Assembly (NCBI GenBank): GCA_003507475.1
Contig: DNVQ01000042.1
Coordinates: 22,083 to 39,536, forward strand
DNA: 17,454 nt
Source of the DNA: Candidatus Moraniibacteriota bacterium
GTDB taxonomy: Bacteria; Patescibacteriota; Minisyncoccia; Moranbacterales; UBA9337
Direction: 5' to 3'
Shown: positions 1 through 7,031 of the stretch, in pieces
How the letters are laid out: every line of letters starts with the position of its first letter
Numbering within the stretch: the stretch's first letter is position 1
Position numbers and translations under genes: made by a program
Notes under the pieces: generated by a model
Seen by the model: only the letters and a program-made list of their open reading frames with translations
Told to the model about the DNA's origin: nothing
The model's database searches: none

Positions 1-213
1 GCTTTTTATGTTTTTAAAAACATTATAAGAGTTAAATATGGAGAAATGGGCGTCTTAAATATTAAACCTAGTTATTATAAGGATGGAACAATATTTTTAA
101 AAATCAATAATTCTAATTGGGCTAATGAGATTTGGCTAAATAAACAGATGCTTATAGATGAAATAAATAAAAAAATAGGCGAAAATGAAGTTAAAGAAAT
201 TAAGCTTCAATAA
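1..213 (+). CDS. DUF721 / DciA-like protein, C-terminal part (5' end outside window)
   Basis: An open frame runs from the first base to a TAA at 211-213, giving the last 70 residues of a protein. The pattern is that of the DUF721 (DciA-like) fold: a hydrophobic VFKNIIRVKYG stretch, a beta strand with GTIFLKINNSNWANEIWLN, then a helix MLIDEINKKIG and a last strand VKEIKLQ. DUF721 proteins are small nucleic-acid-associated proteins, and DciA loads the replicative helicase in many bacteria. Whether this copy does so is not shown. The stop lies 29 bp inside the next gene, so the two are probably translationally coupled and cotranscribed. The start and promoter are outside the window. Confidence 0.7.
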   Translation, partial: AFYVFKNIIRVKYGEMGVLNIKPSYYKDGTIFLKINNSNWANEIWLNKQMLIDEINKKIGENEVKEIKLQ

Positions 214-2530
214 AACTAAATATGCAACAATAATTCTGATACTTTTATCAGGATTTTTTATTATGCATGGAGCTTCTTGGGCAAAGGATGAGGATATTAT
301 AATTACGGAGATAATGTATTATTCAGATAATGGAGCTGATTGGATAGAAATTTATAATTCAGGAGGTGATGATGTAAATATAGGTGCGTGGAAATTAATA
401 GATGAATATATTTTAGAATTAAGTGATGATGGCGATAGATATTTAAATTGTCATAGTATTAATAATGAAAACAATAAAGATTTTATCATTAAACCAAATG
501 AGTATGTCGTTATAAGTAATGATAAATCGAAAAATTTGTATTTAAAATCTTTAAATCTCAAAAGAGATGGTGAGGATGCTGTTTATCTTAGCAACAATGG
601 TTGCATAAGTTTTGTGGATGAATTTAAATATAATCCAATAGAAGAAGAAATAAAAAAGGGATATTCTTTGGAGTTAGATAATGGAAAATGGAGACATAGT
701 TATAATTTGGGAGGAACACCAGGTGGAAAATGTTCTGAAAAGCTGCCACCAATAGAATATGAAAAAACGATTAAAATAAATGAAATTTTACCCGATCCAC
801 AAGACGGTGATTTTGGTGGTGAGTTTATAGAGATCCATAACTTTGGAGACAAGGATATTGATTTGAAAAATTGGAAAATTTTAGATAAAAGTGAAAATTA
901 TTTTAATATGGACGGTGTTTTAGGTGCTAAAAAATATGTTGCTTTCTATAAAACGGTATCCCTTAATAACGTTGGTGATGAAATTAGTATAAAAAATCCA
1001 AATGATCAGCTTGTGGATAGGGTGGAATATAATAATTCTCCAAAAGGATTTTCTTATAATTTAAATGAAGATAGTGAAAAATGGGAGTGGAGCAGTTCTA
1101 TGACTCCAGGAGAAAAAAATAAATTCAATGAAAAGAAAAAATATATTAGCGATGTAAGAATAAACGAAATATTGCCTAATCCGAAAAATGAAGCTGATGA
1201 ATTTATCGAGTTGTATAATTTTGGAAATAATGATATTGAACTGGAGGGATGGGTTCTGAAAGACGGCACTGCGGGAGGTGTATACAAACTTAAGGGGGAT
1301 AAAAATATAAAAAAGAAAGATTTTTTAGTGATAAATAAAAGTGACTCTGACATATCTCTTAATAATTCAGGCAAAGAAAGTGTTTACTTATTAAACCCAG
1401 ATGGTGCTGAGGTTGATAGAACTGAGTATGAGGGGGCTAGGGAGGGGATTTCGTACAACTACTGCGAAAAAACAAATAAGTGGCGCTGGAGCGAATTTCT
1501 GACCCCTGGAGCCAAAAATGAATTTAAAGAAATAGGGGAAATTGAAATTAAAATAGATGATGATATATACAAAGACATTTATGCAGTCTTTGAAGTAAGT
1601 ATGGCTGGTGTAAGAGATAAGGATTTAAAGGTAAAATGGGAATTTGGAGATGGAAAAAATAGCTATAAGGCTAAAACTAAACATAAATATTCTAAAAATG
1701 GAAAATATGTAGTTAAACTTACCGTTTCTGGTAGTAGTGAAGATATCAAAAAAGAATTTAATATTAAGGTTGATGACTTCCCGGAGAGAAAAGTGAGTAT
1801 TGTGGCTATAAATCCAAATCCGGAAGGAAAGGATAATGAGAGTGAATGGATAGAACTGAAAAACAAATCAAAAAAGAAAGTTAATTTAAAAAATTGGAGT
1901 ATTGCGACAGGAAGTAGCAAGAAAAAATTAGTTAACCACCCAATTTACGAAGACTTTATAATTAAAGCGGGAAAAATTAAACAATTGACCAGAGAGTTTG
2001 CTAAATTTTCACTTGGAAATAAAAAGGGTTATGTGGAACTGAGGTATCCAAATGGGGAAGTGGCATATAAATTAAAATATAAAAAAGAAGATGGCATTGA
2101 TGAAAATGAAATTTTTAAGAAAAAAGAAGGCGGCGGTTGGGAGTGGCTTATGGGCAAAAAAATAAGCCCAAATAAAAATGATGATGAGCAAGAAGATGAT
2201 CTTGAGAATGAAATAGTCGAAGTTGAAGAAAGAAAAGAAGAAGGGGTAATGGATATTGATTTAATAAGAGATATGACATTGGAAGATTTTGGTAAATATT
2301 CAGAAAAAGAAAGAGCGAATTTGCTGGATGGATATTTAAAGGAAAAGTTGGTAAGCTTAAATGAAAAATCGGAAAATATTTCCGGTGCTCAGGAACAGGT
2401 TTTGGGAGTGTGGGATAATAAAATTAAGAAAATTAGAACAGAAGACGCTTCTTATTATTTTAATCCCAAAAGCAAAGAAGAAAAACATTATTTGATTAAG
2501 TTTTGGGAAGAGGTAGTGGAGACGATTTAG
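185..2530 (+). CDS. Exported multi-domain lamin-tail (LTD) / PKD protein
   Basis: This 781-aa protein starts with a basic N-terminus (KLKK) and a hydrophobic segment at about 13-30 ending in SWA|KD, a typical signal peptide. Four lamin-tail domains follow at about 37-183, 195-316, 323-447 and 536-664. Each opens with an (I/V)xINEI(L/M)-type strand plus EFIELYNFG-like motif, and each closes with a KWxWSxxxTPGxKN-like motif (299-312 and 432-445 are clearest). A PKD-like domain sits at about 455-530 (WEFGDG 485-490, HKYSKNGKY 500-508). The C-terminal 120 residues are acidic and lysine-rich with no domain I recognise. LTD arrays occur on secreted bacterial proteins, where a binding role is assumed. 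No catalytic motif is visible. The start at 185 is preferred because it gives the signal peptide. It overlaps the upstream gene by 29 bp and has no Shine-Dalgarno. Confidence 0.85.
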   Translation: MKLKKLSFNKTKYATIILILLSGFFIMHGASWAKDEDIIITEIMYYSDNGADWIEIYNSGGDDVNIGAWKLIDEYILELSDDGDRYLNCHSINNENNKDFIIKPNEYVVISNDKSKNLYLKSLNLKRDGEDAVYLSNNGCISFVDEFKYNPIEEEIKKGYSLELDNGKWRHSYNLGGTPGGKCSEKLPPIEYEKTIKINEILPDPQDGDFGGEFIEIHNFGDKDIDLKNWKILDKSENYFNMDGVLGAKKYVAFYKTVSLNNVGDEISIKNPNDQLVDRVEYNNSPKGFSYNLNEDSEKWEWSSSMTPGEKNKFNEKKKYISDVRINEILPNPKNEADEFIELYNFGNNDIELEGWVLKDGTAGGVYKLKGDKNIKKKDFLVINKSDSDISLNNSGKESVYLLNPDGAEVDRTEYEGAREGISYNYCEKTNKWRWSEFLTPGAKNEFKEIGEIEIKIDDDIYKDIYAVFEVSMAGVRDKDLKVKWEFGDGKNSYKAKTKHKYSKNGKYVVKLTVSGSSEDIKKEFNIKVDDFPERKVSIVAINPNPEGKDNESEWIELKNKSKKKVNLKNWSIATGSSKKKLVNHPIYEDFIIKAGKIKQLTREFAKFSLGNKKGYVELRYPNGEVAYKLKYKKEDGIDENEIFKKKEGGGWEWLMGKKISPNKNDDEQEDDLENEIVEVEERKEEGVMDIDLIRDMTLEDFGKYSEKERANLLDGYLKEKLVSLNEKSENISGAQEQVLGVWDNKIKKIRTEDASYYFNPKSKEEKHYLIKFWEEVVETI

Positions 2531-2534
2531 AAAT

Positions 2535-2563
2535 TTGCCAAAAAATAAGTTTAATGTTACTGT
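2535..2563 (+). promoter_or_regulatory. Possible rpsO promoter
   Basis: TTGCCA (2535-2540), a 17-bp spacer and TACTGT (2558-2563), with TG one base before the -10 giving an extended -10. The -10 is poor (3 of 6). It is the best candidate I see between the lamin-tail gene and rpsO, and read-through from upstream is also possible. Confidence 0.3.
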
Positions 2564-2641
2564 GTATTTGTAAATAATTTAAAAAATAATGTGCACATTG
2601 GTTTTTGTGTTTAAGCGGAACGAATGTGTAGCGAAAAAAAT

Positions 2642-2911
2642 ATGGCACTTACAACAAAGCAGAAGGTAAAGGCTACCAAAGAGGTGAAGAGACACGACAA
2701 AGATACAGGTTCATCTGAGTATCAAATCGCGCTTTTTACTGAAAAGATTAAAAAGCTAACAGCTCACTTAAAGAAGAATGCTAAAGACTTTCATTCCAGA
2801 AGAGGTTTATTGAAAATGGTTTCTAAGAGAAAGAAATTGATGGAATACTTAAAGAGAACCGATGAGAAAGCTTATAAAACTACTATCAAAAAATTAGGTT
2901 TAAAGGGATAA
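2642..2911 (+). CDS. rpsO: 30S ribosomal protein S15
   Basis: S15 binds the central domain of 16S rRNA and contacts 23S rRNA in bridge B4. The product is 89 aa, the usual S15 length, when translation starts at the ATG at 2642 (MALTTKQK). An in-frame ATG at 2624 would add six residues (MCSEKN) not normal for the family, so I reject it. Signature elements are [11 protein letters not shown] (about 18-28), the [18 protein letters not shown] stretch and the C-terminal KRTDEKAY...LGLKG. There is no Shine-Dalgarno; the ATG follows an A-run. The gene is followed by a hairpin terminator and stands alone, not beside pnp or other ribosomal genes in the part visible. Confidence 0.97.
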   Translation: MALTTKQKVKATKEVKRHDKDTGSSEYQIALFTEKIKKLTAHLKKNAKDFHSRRGLLKMVSKRKKLMEYLKRTDEKAYKTTIKKLGLKG

Positions 2912-2919
2912 TAAAAACT

Positions 2920-2951
2920 TTAAAAGAATGCTTTAGCTGGCATTCTTTTAA
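2920..2951 (+). terminator. rpsO terminator hairpin
   Basis: A perfect 12-bp inverted repeat (2920-2931 with 2940-2951; core AAAAGAATGC/GCATTCTTTT) with an 8-nt loop, 9 nt after the rpsO stop. The descending arm carries the T-run. The stem is AT-rich, so termination may be partial. This fits the lack of any other promoter before the NYN gene at 2966. Confidence 0.75.
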
Positions 2952-2965
2952 TTAATAAATAAAAT

Positions 2966-3463
2966 ATGGCAAAATTTAAAGAACAAAGAGTGGGAGTTTT
3001 GGTCGATGTGCAAAATATGTACTATACTGGAAAAGTTTTGTATAAAAAGAAAGTTAATTTTAAAAACATTTTAAATGAAGCTGCTAACGGACGAAAGCTT
3101 ATTAGGGCTATTGCTTATGGGGTGAAAACCGAAGAAGGCTTAGAAGAAAAATTTTTTGAAGCTCTAAAGGAACAAGGTTTTGAGGTTAAAACAAAGGATT
3201 TGCAAATATTTGCTGGAGGAGCTAAAAAAGCGGACTGGGATGTGGGAATTGCGGTAGACGCGATTAAGATGAGTACGAGCTTGGATGTTATTGTGCTTAT
3301 TTCTGGGGATGGAGATTATATTCCCATGATAGAATACGTTCAAAATACAACAGGTTGCAGGGTGGAAGTGATTGCTTTTAAGAAATCAACCAGCTCGAAG
3401 CTAATTGAAGTGGCAGATGATTTTATTGATTTGTCAGCGAATAAAAAGAAATTTTTGATCTAA
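2966..3463 (+). CDS. NYN-domain (LabA/DUF88-like) putative ribonuclease
   Basis: This 165-aa single-domain protein has the PIN-like NYN fold. It opens with a strand ending in an acidic residue (VGVLVDVQN, D14), has a middle acidic patch KKADWDVGIAVDAI (D90, D92, D98) and SGDGDYIPMI (D115, D117), then a helix and a last strand CRVEVIAF. These conserved aspartates form the metal-binding site expected of the family, whose members are thought to cleave RNA. The C-terminus ends soon after the fold, with no OST-HTH/LOTUS extension. The ATG at 2966 has no Shine-Dalgarno. The target RNA is unknown. The nearby tRNA and CCA genes are on the opposite strand, so the context is only suggestive of RNA metabolism. 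Confidence 0.88.
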   Translation: MAKFKEQRVGVLVDVQNMYYTGKVLYKKKVNFKNILNEAANGRKLIRAIAYGVKTEEGLEEKFFEALKEQGFEVKTKDLQIFAGGAKKADWDVGIAVDAIKMSTSLDVIVLISGDGDYIPMIEYVQNTTGCRVEVIAFKKSTSSKLIEVADDFIDLSANKKKFLI

Positions 3464-3478
3464 ATGCGAAATGTAAAT

Positions 3479-3513
3479 AAAAACCCCGATTTAATTCGGG
3501 GTTTTTATTTTTT
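3479..3513. terminator. Bidirectional terminator between NYN gene and tRNA-Leu
   Basis: An 11-bp perfect stem, AAAAACCCCGA (3479-3489) and TCGGGGTTTTT (3496-3506), with a 6-nt loop, followed by a T-rich tract to 3513. It has T-runs on both strands. It can therefore end the plus-strand NYN transcript and the minus-strand transcript leaving tRNA-Leu at 3518. Confidence 0.92.
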
Positions 3514-3517
3514 TGTG

Positions 3518-3599
3518 TGCCGCGGGCGAGACTCGAACTCGCACAGGAAAACCTACCAGTTCCTAAGACTGGCGTGTATACCAATTTCACCACCGCGGC
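3518..3599 (-). tRNA. tRNA-Leu (anticodon UAG)
   Basis: On the minus strand an 82-nt class II tRNA folds completely. The acceptor is GCCGCGG/CCGCGGC with discriminator A. The D-arm is GTG...CAC with GG in the loop. The anticodon stem is CCAGT/ACTGG around loop CTTAGGA (anticodon TAG). A 13-nt variable arm follows (AGG/CCT), then T-arm GCGAG-TTCGAGT-CTCGC. The long variable arm and anticodon agree on leucine (CUN codons). CCA is not encoded (the next bases read CAC), so maturation needs the CCA-adding enzyme encoded upstream on the same strand. The gene ends 5 nt before the bidirectional terminator. Confidence 0.96.
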
Positions 3600-3782
3600 A
3601 ATATTATAAATTTCTTTGCTTTTTCAAAACAAAATAATAATAATCTATTTTTCAGAAAAAATCAAGAAGAAATAATCATTTTAGCATATTAACATTTTAA
3701 CATATTAGCCCAGCAAAGAGAAAAACATTATTTAATGTTCATTATTTTGTTGATATGTTAAAGGCTAATGTGCCAAAGTATT

Positions 3783-4085
3783 TTATTGTGATTGTAATAT
3801 GGGTAAAATTCTTTCTATCTCTTTTTTTAGGGCGCCTTCGTTTTCATATTCTCCATGATGGCGGGTATTGTCTCCATAAGTTTCCTTTTTTTGATCAAGA
3901 TGAATATTTATAACCAGAGTAAAAGTATTTTCTACATGAACATACATATGAAAACGAGGATAACCTGCCAAAGCAAGGGGGCGAATAAAACTCATTTCAT
4001 TTTCAACGTGTTTTTGAAATGAATAGCCTGCTCTTCTTAGGAGGTTAACGGGATTTTTTTGGAGATTTTCAATTTTTAGTTGCAT
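3783..4085 (-). CDS. Hypothetical protein, 100 aa
   Basis: The 100-aa product shows a helix rich in R and K (LLRRAGYSFQKH, about 15-26), then alternating strands (RPLALAGYPRFHMYVHVE, TLVINIHLDQK) and a C-terminal block ETYGDNTRHHGEYEN (about 68-82) with a helix ALKKEIERILPIL. The GYPRFH and HHGEYEN stretches resemble a small hypothetical protein I associate with Patescibacteria, but I cannot assign a function. There is no signal peptide or membrane segment. It lies on the same strand between cca and tRNA-Leu and may share their transcript. The ATG at 4085 has no Shine-Dalgarno, as for most genes here. Confidence 0.75.
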   Translation of the reverse strand: MQLKIENLQKNPVNLLRRAGYSFQKHVENEMSFIRPLALAGYPRFHMYVHVENTFTLVINIHLDQKKETYGDNTRHHGEYENEGALKKEIERILPILQSQ

Positions 4086-4117
4086 AGATTTATGTAACAG
4101 GTTAATTAAAATATGAG

Positions 4118-4178
4118 ATCCTGAATAAGTAAATTTCTAACACTCCTTGCGCCGTTAAGAAATTTTACTTTCCAGGAT
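4118..4178. repeat. REP-like palindromic element
   Basis: An imperfect palindrome. Outer arms are ATCCTG (4118-4123) and CAGGAT (4173-4178). Inner arms AGTAAATTTCT-AAC and GTTAAGAAATTTTACT pair with two single-base gaps around a loop holding CTCCTTGCGCC. Such elements are common in intergenic DNA of this genome type. I see no protein gene in it. Confidence 0.6.
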
Positions 4179-4211
4179 GACATTAAAGAATAATGGCTTA
4201 TTAACGAGGGG

Positions 4212-4258
4212 ATCCTGATGCTGCGCTCAGGATGATTTCGCTTTTGGGGCGAAATCAT
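4212..4258. repeat. Paired hairpins overlapping the cca stop codon
   Basis: Two adjacent hairpins: ATCCTGA/TCAGGAT (4212-4218, 4227-4233) and ATGATTTCGC/GCGAAATCAT (4232-4241, 4249-4258). The second includes the cca stop codon (TGA at 4257-4255). On the minus strand no T-run follows, so it is not a good terminator for cca. It may instead protect the mRNA 3' end or simply be a repeat. Confidence 0.6.
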
Positions 4259-5745
4259 TTTACCCAATATTTGTTTTTAATTTTTTTGTCTTCATCTTTC
4301 TTTTTTTCTTCAATTTTTTCTTTAGCTAAAATTCTCAAATTCTCAATATTATCCTTGTCTAGTTCCATAGCTCGTTCAGAAAGATATTTTTTGTTATTTA
4401 AACTAGCATCCTCTATTACTTCAGAAAGTAATATATCTAAAATTGTGCCAATTTTTGGCCCCGGTTGGATATTTAGGAGCTTTATTAAATCATTGCCATT
4501 GATTTTAAGTTGACCAACAGAAATAGCATCAGCAGAAACTTTTTCTACTATGTAGCGAAAGTGTCTAAGTTTATAAGGCACAGCTTTGGCGGTGCCACTT
4601 CCTAGCCTATCGCTGATTCTTACATCAATTAGGTCATTTATATTTTCTAGTCCAACTTTTTGAATGACCCGGCGAACTCCTTTTTCACCAACTTCGTCTA
4701 CATTATAGTAAAACATGTGATTTTTTACTAAAAGAAGTGTTTTGTCTATAATTTTTTTGGAAAATTTTAGGCGACTTAGGATAGTTTTAGTTTTTTTGGC
4801 GCTAATATATTCATGTCCATAGAAAGTGGAAAACTCTCCTTCACCCCTTTTTGATTCCGGCTTTCCAATATCATGCAAAAAAGCAGCGAGGCGAACCTCT
4901 AGTTTTTGTGAAGGACATTTTTCTAGGCTGGCCAAAAGGTGCTTATAAACAGTATTATAAGGTCCATAATAATGATGGCGATTTTGACCAACATCAATTG
5001 TCTCGTAAATTTCAGGAATAATATAGCGCATTAGGCCAGTTTCTACCAATAGGTCTATTCCCAAACTAGGATTATCAGATAAAATAATTTTTGTAAATTC
5101 ATCCCCCAGTCTTTCGGCGGAAATAAATTTTAACAGATCTCTATCTTTTTTGATAGCTTCTAGTGTTTTTTCTTCAAGATGCCAATTTTGGGCAGATTCT
5201 TTTTCTTTTAATTGGGCAATAAATCTAATAGCTCGAATCATTCTGAGAGCATCTTCATTAAATCTTTCTTTGGGTTCGCCGACAGTTTTAATGGTTTTGT
5301 TTTTTAAATCTTTTTGGCCATTAAAAAAATCAATAATTTCAAATTCTTTTTCATCTTTTATATCTAAGGCCATAGCATTTATAGTAAAATCGCGACGACT
5401 CAAATCATCTTCTAATTTTTGAGCAAACTTAACTTCGTCCGGTCTTCTTTTGTCGGAATAAGTGGATTCAATGCGATAAGTGGTTATTTCAAGATTTTCG
5501 GTGCTCTGGGGATTATCTAAATATTTTTCAGGCACAATAACCGTTCCAAAACAATTTTCATATTTTCCATCAGGAAATATTTCCAATATTTGAGTGGGCG
5601 TGGCATTGGTGGTGATGTCCCAATCATTTGGTTTTCTGTCCAGAAGCAGGTCTCGTACACATCCTCCTACCACAAAAGCTTCAAAGTTTTGGGATTTGAG
5701 CCTAGAAAGAGCCAATAATACTGTGGAAGGTATTTTTTTAAGCAT
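4255..5745 (-). CDS. cca: CCA-adding enzyme (tRNA nucleotidyltransferase) with HD domain
   Basis: It adds or repairs the 3'-CCA of tRNAs using CTP and ATP. The 496-aa protein has the class II nucleotidyltransferase head: VVGGCVRD (25-32) and the metal-binding DWD (D41, D43), then RRDFTINAMALD (117-128) and ERFNEDALRMIRAIRF (160-175) of the head/neck. An HD domain follows (HDIGK 291-295, YGHE 309-312, with KNH about 341-343), and the C-terminal 30 residues are highly charged. The ATG at 5745 is 7 nt after the last base of the upstream tRNA-like CCA end. There is no room for a usual leader, and the nearest G-run is the tRNA acceptor itself. The two complete tRNAs in this unit need this enzyme because they lack encoded CCA. 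Confidence 0.95.
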   Translation of the reverse strand: MLKKIPSTVLLALSRLKSQNFEAFVVGGCVRDLLLDRKPNDWDITTNATPTQILEIFPDGKYENCFGTVIVPEKYLDNPQSTENLEITTYRIESTYSDKRRPDEVKFAQKLEDDLSRRDFTINAMALDIKDEKEFEIIDFFNGQKDLKNKTIKTVGEPKERFNEDALRMIRAIRFIAQLKEKESAQNWHLEEKTLEAIKKDRDLLKFISAERLGDEFTKIILSDNPSLGIDLLVETGLMRYIIPEIYETIDVGQNRHHYYGPYNTVYKHLLASLEKCPSQKLEVRLAAFLHDIGKPESKRGEGEFSTFYGHEYISAKKTKTILSRLKFSKKIIDKTLLLVKNHMFYYNVDEVGEKGVRRVIQKVGLENINDLIDVRISDRLGSGTAKAVPYKLRHFRYIVEKVSADAISVGQLKINGNDLIKLLNIQPGPKIGTILDILLSEVIEDASLNNKKYLSERAMELDKDNIENLRILAKEKIEEKKKDEDKKIKNKYWVK

Positions 5746-5805
5746 ATTATTATGGTGCCCCCGGGAAGAGTCGAACTTCCGTTTAGTCCACAGTTAGATT
5801 TGTTC

Positions 5806-5914
5806 CCCGCCTGCCATCGCCTGTGCCCCCAGAAAGAATCGAACTTTCATTTAGTCGTTAGGAGTGACTTGTTCTATCCATTAAACTATAGGGGCTCAGG
5901 CAAGGGCGGGCAGG
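5806..5914 (-). repeat. GC-rich complementary arms flanking tRNA-Arg
   Basis: Two 18-nt GC-rich arms, 5914-5897 and 5823-5806, bracket the tRNA-Arg gene. They pair over 16 of 18 positions (two G-U pairs counted, two mismatches). Only one base (5896) separates the first arm from the tRNA and none the second. The tRNA acceptor stem would therefore stack on this helix as one long rod. The composition is very unlike the AT-rich surroundings and resembles a palindromic repeat that carried or captured the tRNA. Confidence 0.7.
5824..5895 (-). tRNA. tRNA-Arg (anticodon CCU), nested
   Basis: A complete 72-nt tRNA on the minus strand. The acceptor is GCCCCTA/TGGGGGC (one G-U) with discriminator A. 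The D-arm is GTTT/GAAC with GG in the loop. The anticodon stem is AGTCA/CGACT (inner A-C mismatch) around loop CTCCTAA (anticodon CCT). The variable loop is AAAT and the T-arm GAAAG-TTCGATT-CTTTC. CCA is not encoded (CAG follows). It reads AGG codons. It lies entirely inside the D-loop of the interrupted tRNA-like gene, to which it is clearly related in sequence (shared GCCCCT-TAGTT-TGGATA and GAACAA). It has no promoter of its own in the 40 bp upstream and depends on the one at 5972-6000. Confidence 0.9.
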
Positions 5915-5971
5915 TATCCACTGAACTACAGGGGCAAATTTAAATATTATTAAATGCATTTCCAAGATAAC

Positions 5972-6000
5972 ATTATAGTAAGAAAAAATAAAGAAGGCAA
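5972..6000 (-). promoter_or_regulatory. Sigma-70-type promoter for the tRNA/cca unit
   Basis: On the minus strand TTGCCT (6000-5995), a 17-bp spacer and a perfect TATAAT (5977-5972). The start point would be near 5965, about 30 nt before the first tRNA-like base at 5935. It reads through the nested tRNA locus and into cca. Confidence 0.8.
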
Positions 6001-6267
6001 GTAATCATTAAAACAAATAAACATGAAAACATTATAGCAATTGTAAAAAATGTCAAAATTCAAATGTCTAATTTCCAATAAATATCTAATGATAAAATGT
6101 TTTTAATTGTTGTTTTTTGAAATTTGAACTTAGGATTTTATTTGATATTGGAAATTGTAACTTTAAAATTAATTTTTAAATTCTTAAATTCACAAATTCC
6201 TAAATTTATACTTTACAAACCTTATGAACTTTAAGAACTTTATGAACTATTCTAATTCGTAGAGTTC

Positions 6268-6296
6268 TCGACAGTTAAAAAATATTGTGCTAAAAT
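6268..6296 (+). promoter_or_regulatory. Extended -10 promoter for the metallo-hydrolase operon
   Basis: TCGACA (6268-6273), a 17-bp spacer and TAAAAT (6291-6296) preceded by TGC. The TGC-TANNNT form recurs at the yebC promoter and at two island promoters. Start near 6303, giving a leader of about 68 nt. Confidence 0.7.
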
Positions 6297-6370
6297 AAGA
6301 TGTAGATTAGAAATATAAAAAGAAAAATATTAACAATTTTTATTGTTTTTATTGTTTCATTTGGCAAATT

Positions 6371-7027
6371 ATGAATATTCAATATTATGGTCATTCTTGT
6401 TTTAAAATAGCTACAAAAGCAGAGGGCAGAGGATCGGAGGATGTAATAGCTTTTATTGATCCTTTTGATAAGAAAGTTGGGCTAAAGCCACCACAGGGAA
6501 AAGCGGATGTGGTTTTTGTTTCTCATGCTCATCATGACCACAGTAATGTTGAAGCGCTAAAAGAAAATCCAGTAATCATTGATGCCCCAGGTGAATATTC
6601 CGTAAAGGGAATAAATGTTACGGGAATAGATTCTTTCCACGATGATCAGGAAGGCGCCCAAAGAGGCAGAAACACAATTTTCGTTTTAGATACCGAAGAT
6701 ATTCGCATATGTCATTTGGGAGATTTGGGTGTAGACTTAACCATAAAGCAACTGGAGAAAATAGGAGATGTGGATGTTCTAATGGTTCCAGTGGGCGGAA
6801 AATATACAATTGATTATAAGGTGGCTGCTGCCATAGCTAAAAAATTAAGTCCATCCATTATTATTCCAATTCATTACAAAATGAAAGGAACGAGTGTTGA
6901 TATTGCGGATGAAAAAGATTTTTGTAATGAAATGGGCAATTGCCCCAAAGAAAGAGTGAATAAAGTAAATTTAAAGAAAAAAGATTTAGAGGGGAAAAAT
7001 ATGGAGATTTTACTCATGACTGTTTAA
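6371..7027 (+). CDS. Metallo-beta-lactamase-fold hydrolase (UlaG/YtnP-like group)
   Basis: A 218-aa Zn-dependent hydrolase fold. It starts with the strand pair NIQYYGHSCFKI, then VVFVSHAHHDHSN with the metal motif HxHxDH (H52, H54, D56, H57), a later histidine in CHLGDLG (H115; D118 as bridging Asp) and the last ligand in IPIHYK (H168). The fold resembles the short UlaG-like, Lactamase_B_3 type proteins; the substrate cannot be told. No signal peptide, so cytoplasmic. Start: no Shine-Dalgarno, but MNIQYYGHSCF is the usual N-terminus of this group. The next gene begins 4 nt after the stop, so the two form an operon. Confidence 0.88.
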   Translation: MNIQYYGHSCFKIATKAEGRGSEDVIAFIDPFDKKVGLKPPQGKADVVFVSHAHHDHSNVEALKENPVIIDAPGEYSVKGINVTGIDSFHDDQEGAQRGRNTIFVLDTEDIRICHLGDLGVDLTIKQLEKIGDVDVLMVPVGGKYTIDYKVAAAIAKKLSPSIIIPIHYKMKGTSVDIADEKDFCNEMGNCPKERVNKVNLKKKDLEGKNMEILLMTV

Positions 7028-7031
7028 AGAT

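Larger units (their letters stand above)
5753..5935 (-). pseudogene. Interrupted tRNA-like gene (two halves around a 109-nt insert)
   Basis: The 5' half (5935-5915) reads GCCCCTG-TA-GTTC-AGTGGATA. The 3' half (5805-5753) starts with GAAC and ends GGAAG-TTCGACT-CTTCC, CGGGGGC, A, CCA. Joined, they give a 71-nt tRNA body: acceptor GCCCCTG/CGGGGGC (one G-U), D-stem GTTC/GAAC, a perfect T-arm and an encoded CCA. The 109-nt insert (5806-5914) sits at the 3' edge of the D-loop. The anticodon arm is defective: AATC/GACT has one mismatch, one base is missing from the loop region, and there is no U at position 33 in either register. I therefore call it a tRNA relic. A functional split or intron-bearing tRNA cannot be fully excluded. 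A consensus promoter lies upstream. Confidence 0.65.
5936..6370. other. 435-bp AT-rich intergenic region with degenerate repeats
   Basis: No credible gene. It holds the divergent promoters of the tRNA/cca unit (5972-6000) and of the metallo-hydrolase operon (6268-6296). Between them are degenerate short repeats: an AACATGAAAACATTATAG-like stretch at about 6005-6040, and an array at about 6160-6255 built from AAATTCTTAAATTC and GAACTTTAAGAACTTTATGAAC units. The array is related, in inverted orientation, to sequence after ruvC (17301-17365). Confidence 0.6.

Noticed and set aside
2624..2641. Earlier ATG for S15
   Set aside because: It adds MCSEKN, not found at S15 N-termini; ATG 2642 gives the standard 89 aa.
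3603..3608. TATAAT on the minus strand before tRNA-Leu, with TTGTTT 18 bp upstream
   Set aside because: It lies only 4 bp from the mature tRNA 5' end, so transcription would start inside the tRNA.
5753..5935. Reading the outer tRNA-like gene as tRNA-His through its CTGTGGA
   Set aside because: In that register the anticodon stem pairs at only 3 of 5 positions and the variable loop shrinks to about one base.
5752..5943. 63-aa plus-strand open frame over the tRNA locus
   Set aside because: It is a translation of tRNA sequences on the opposite strand.
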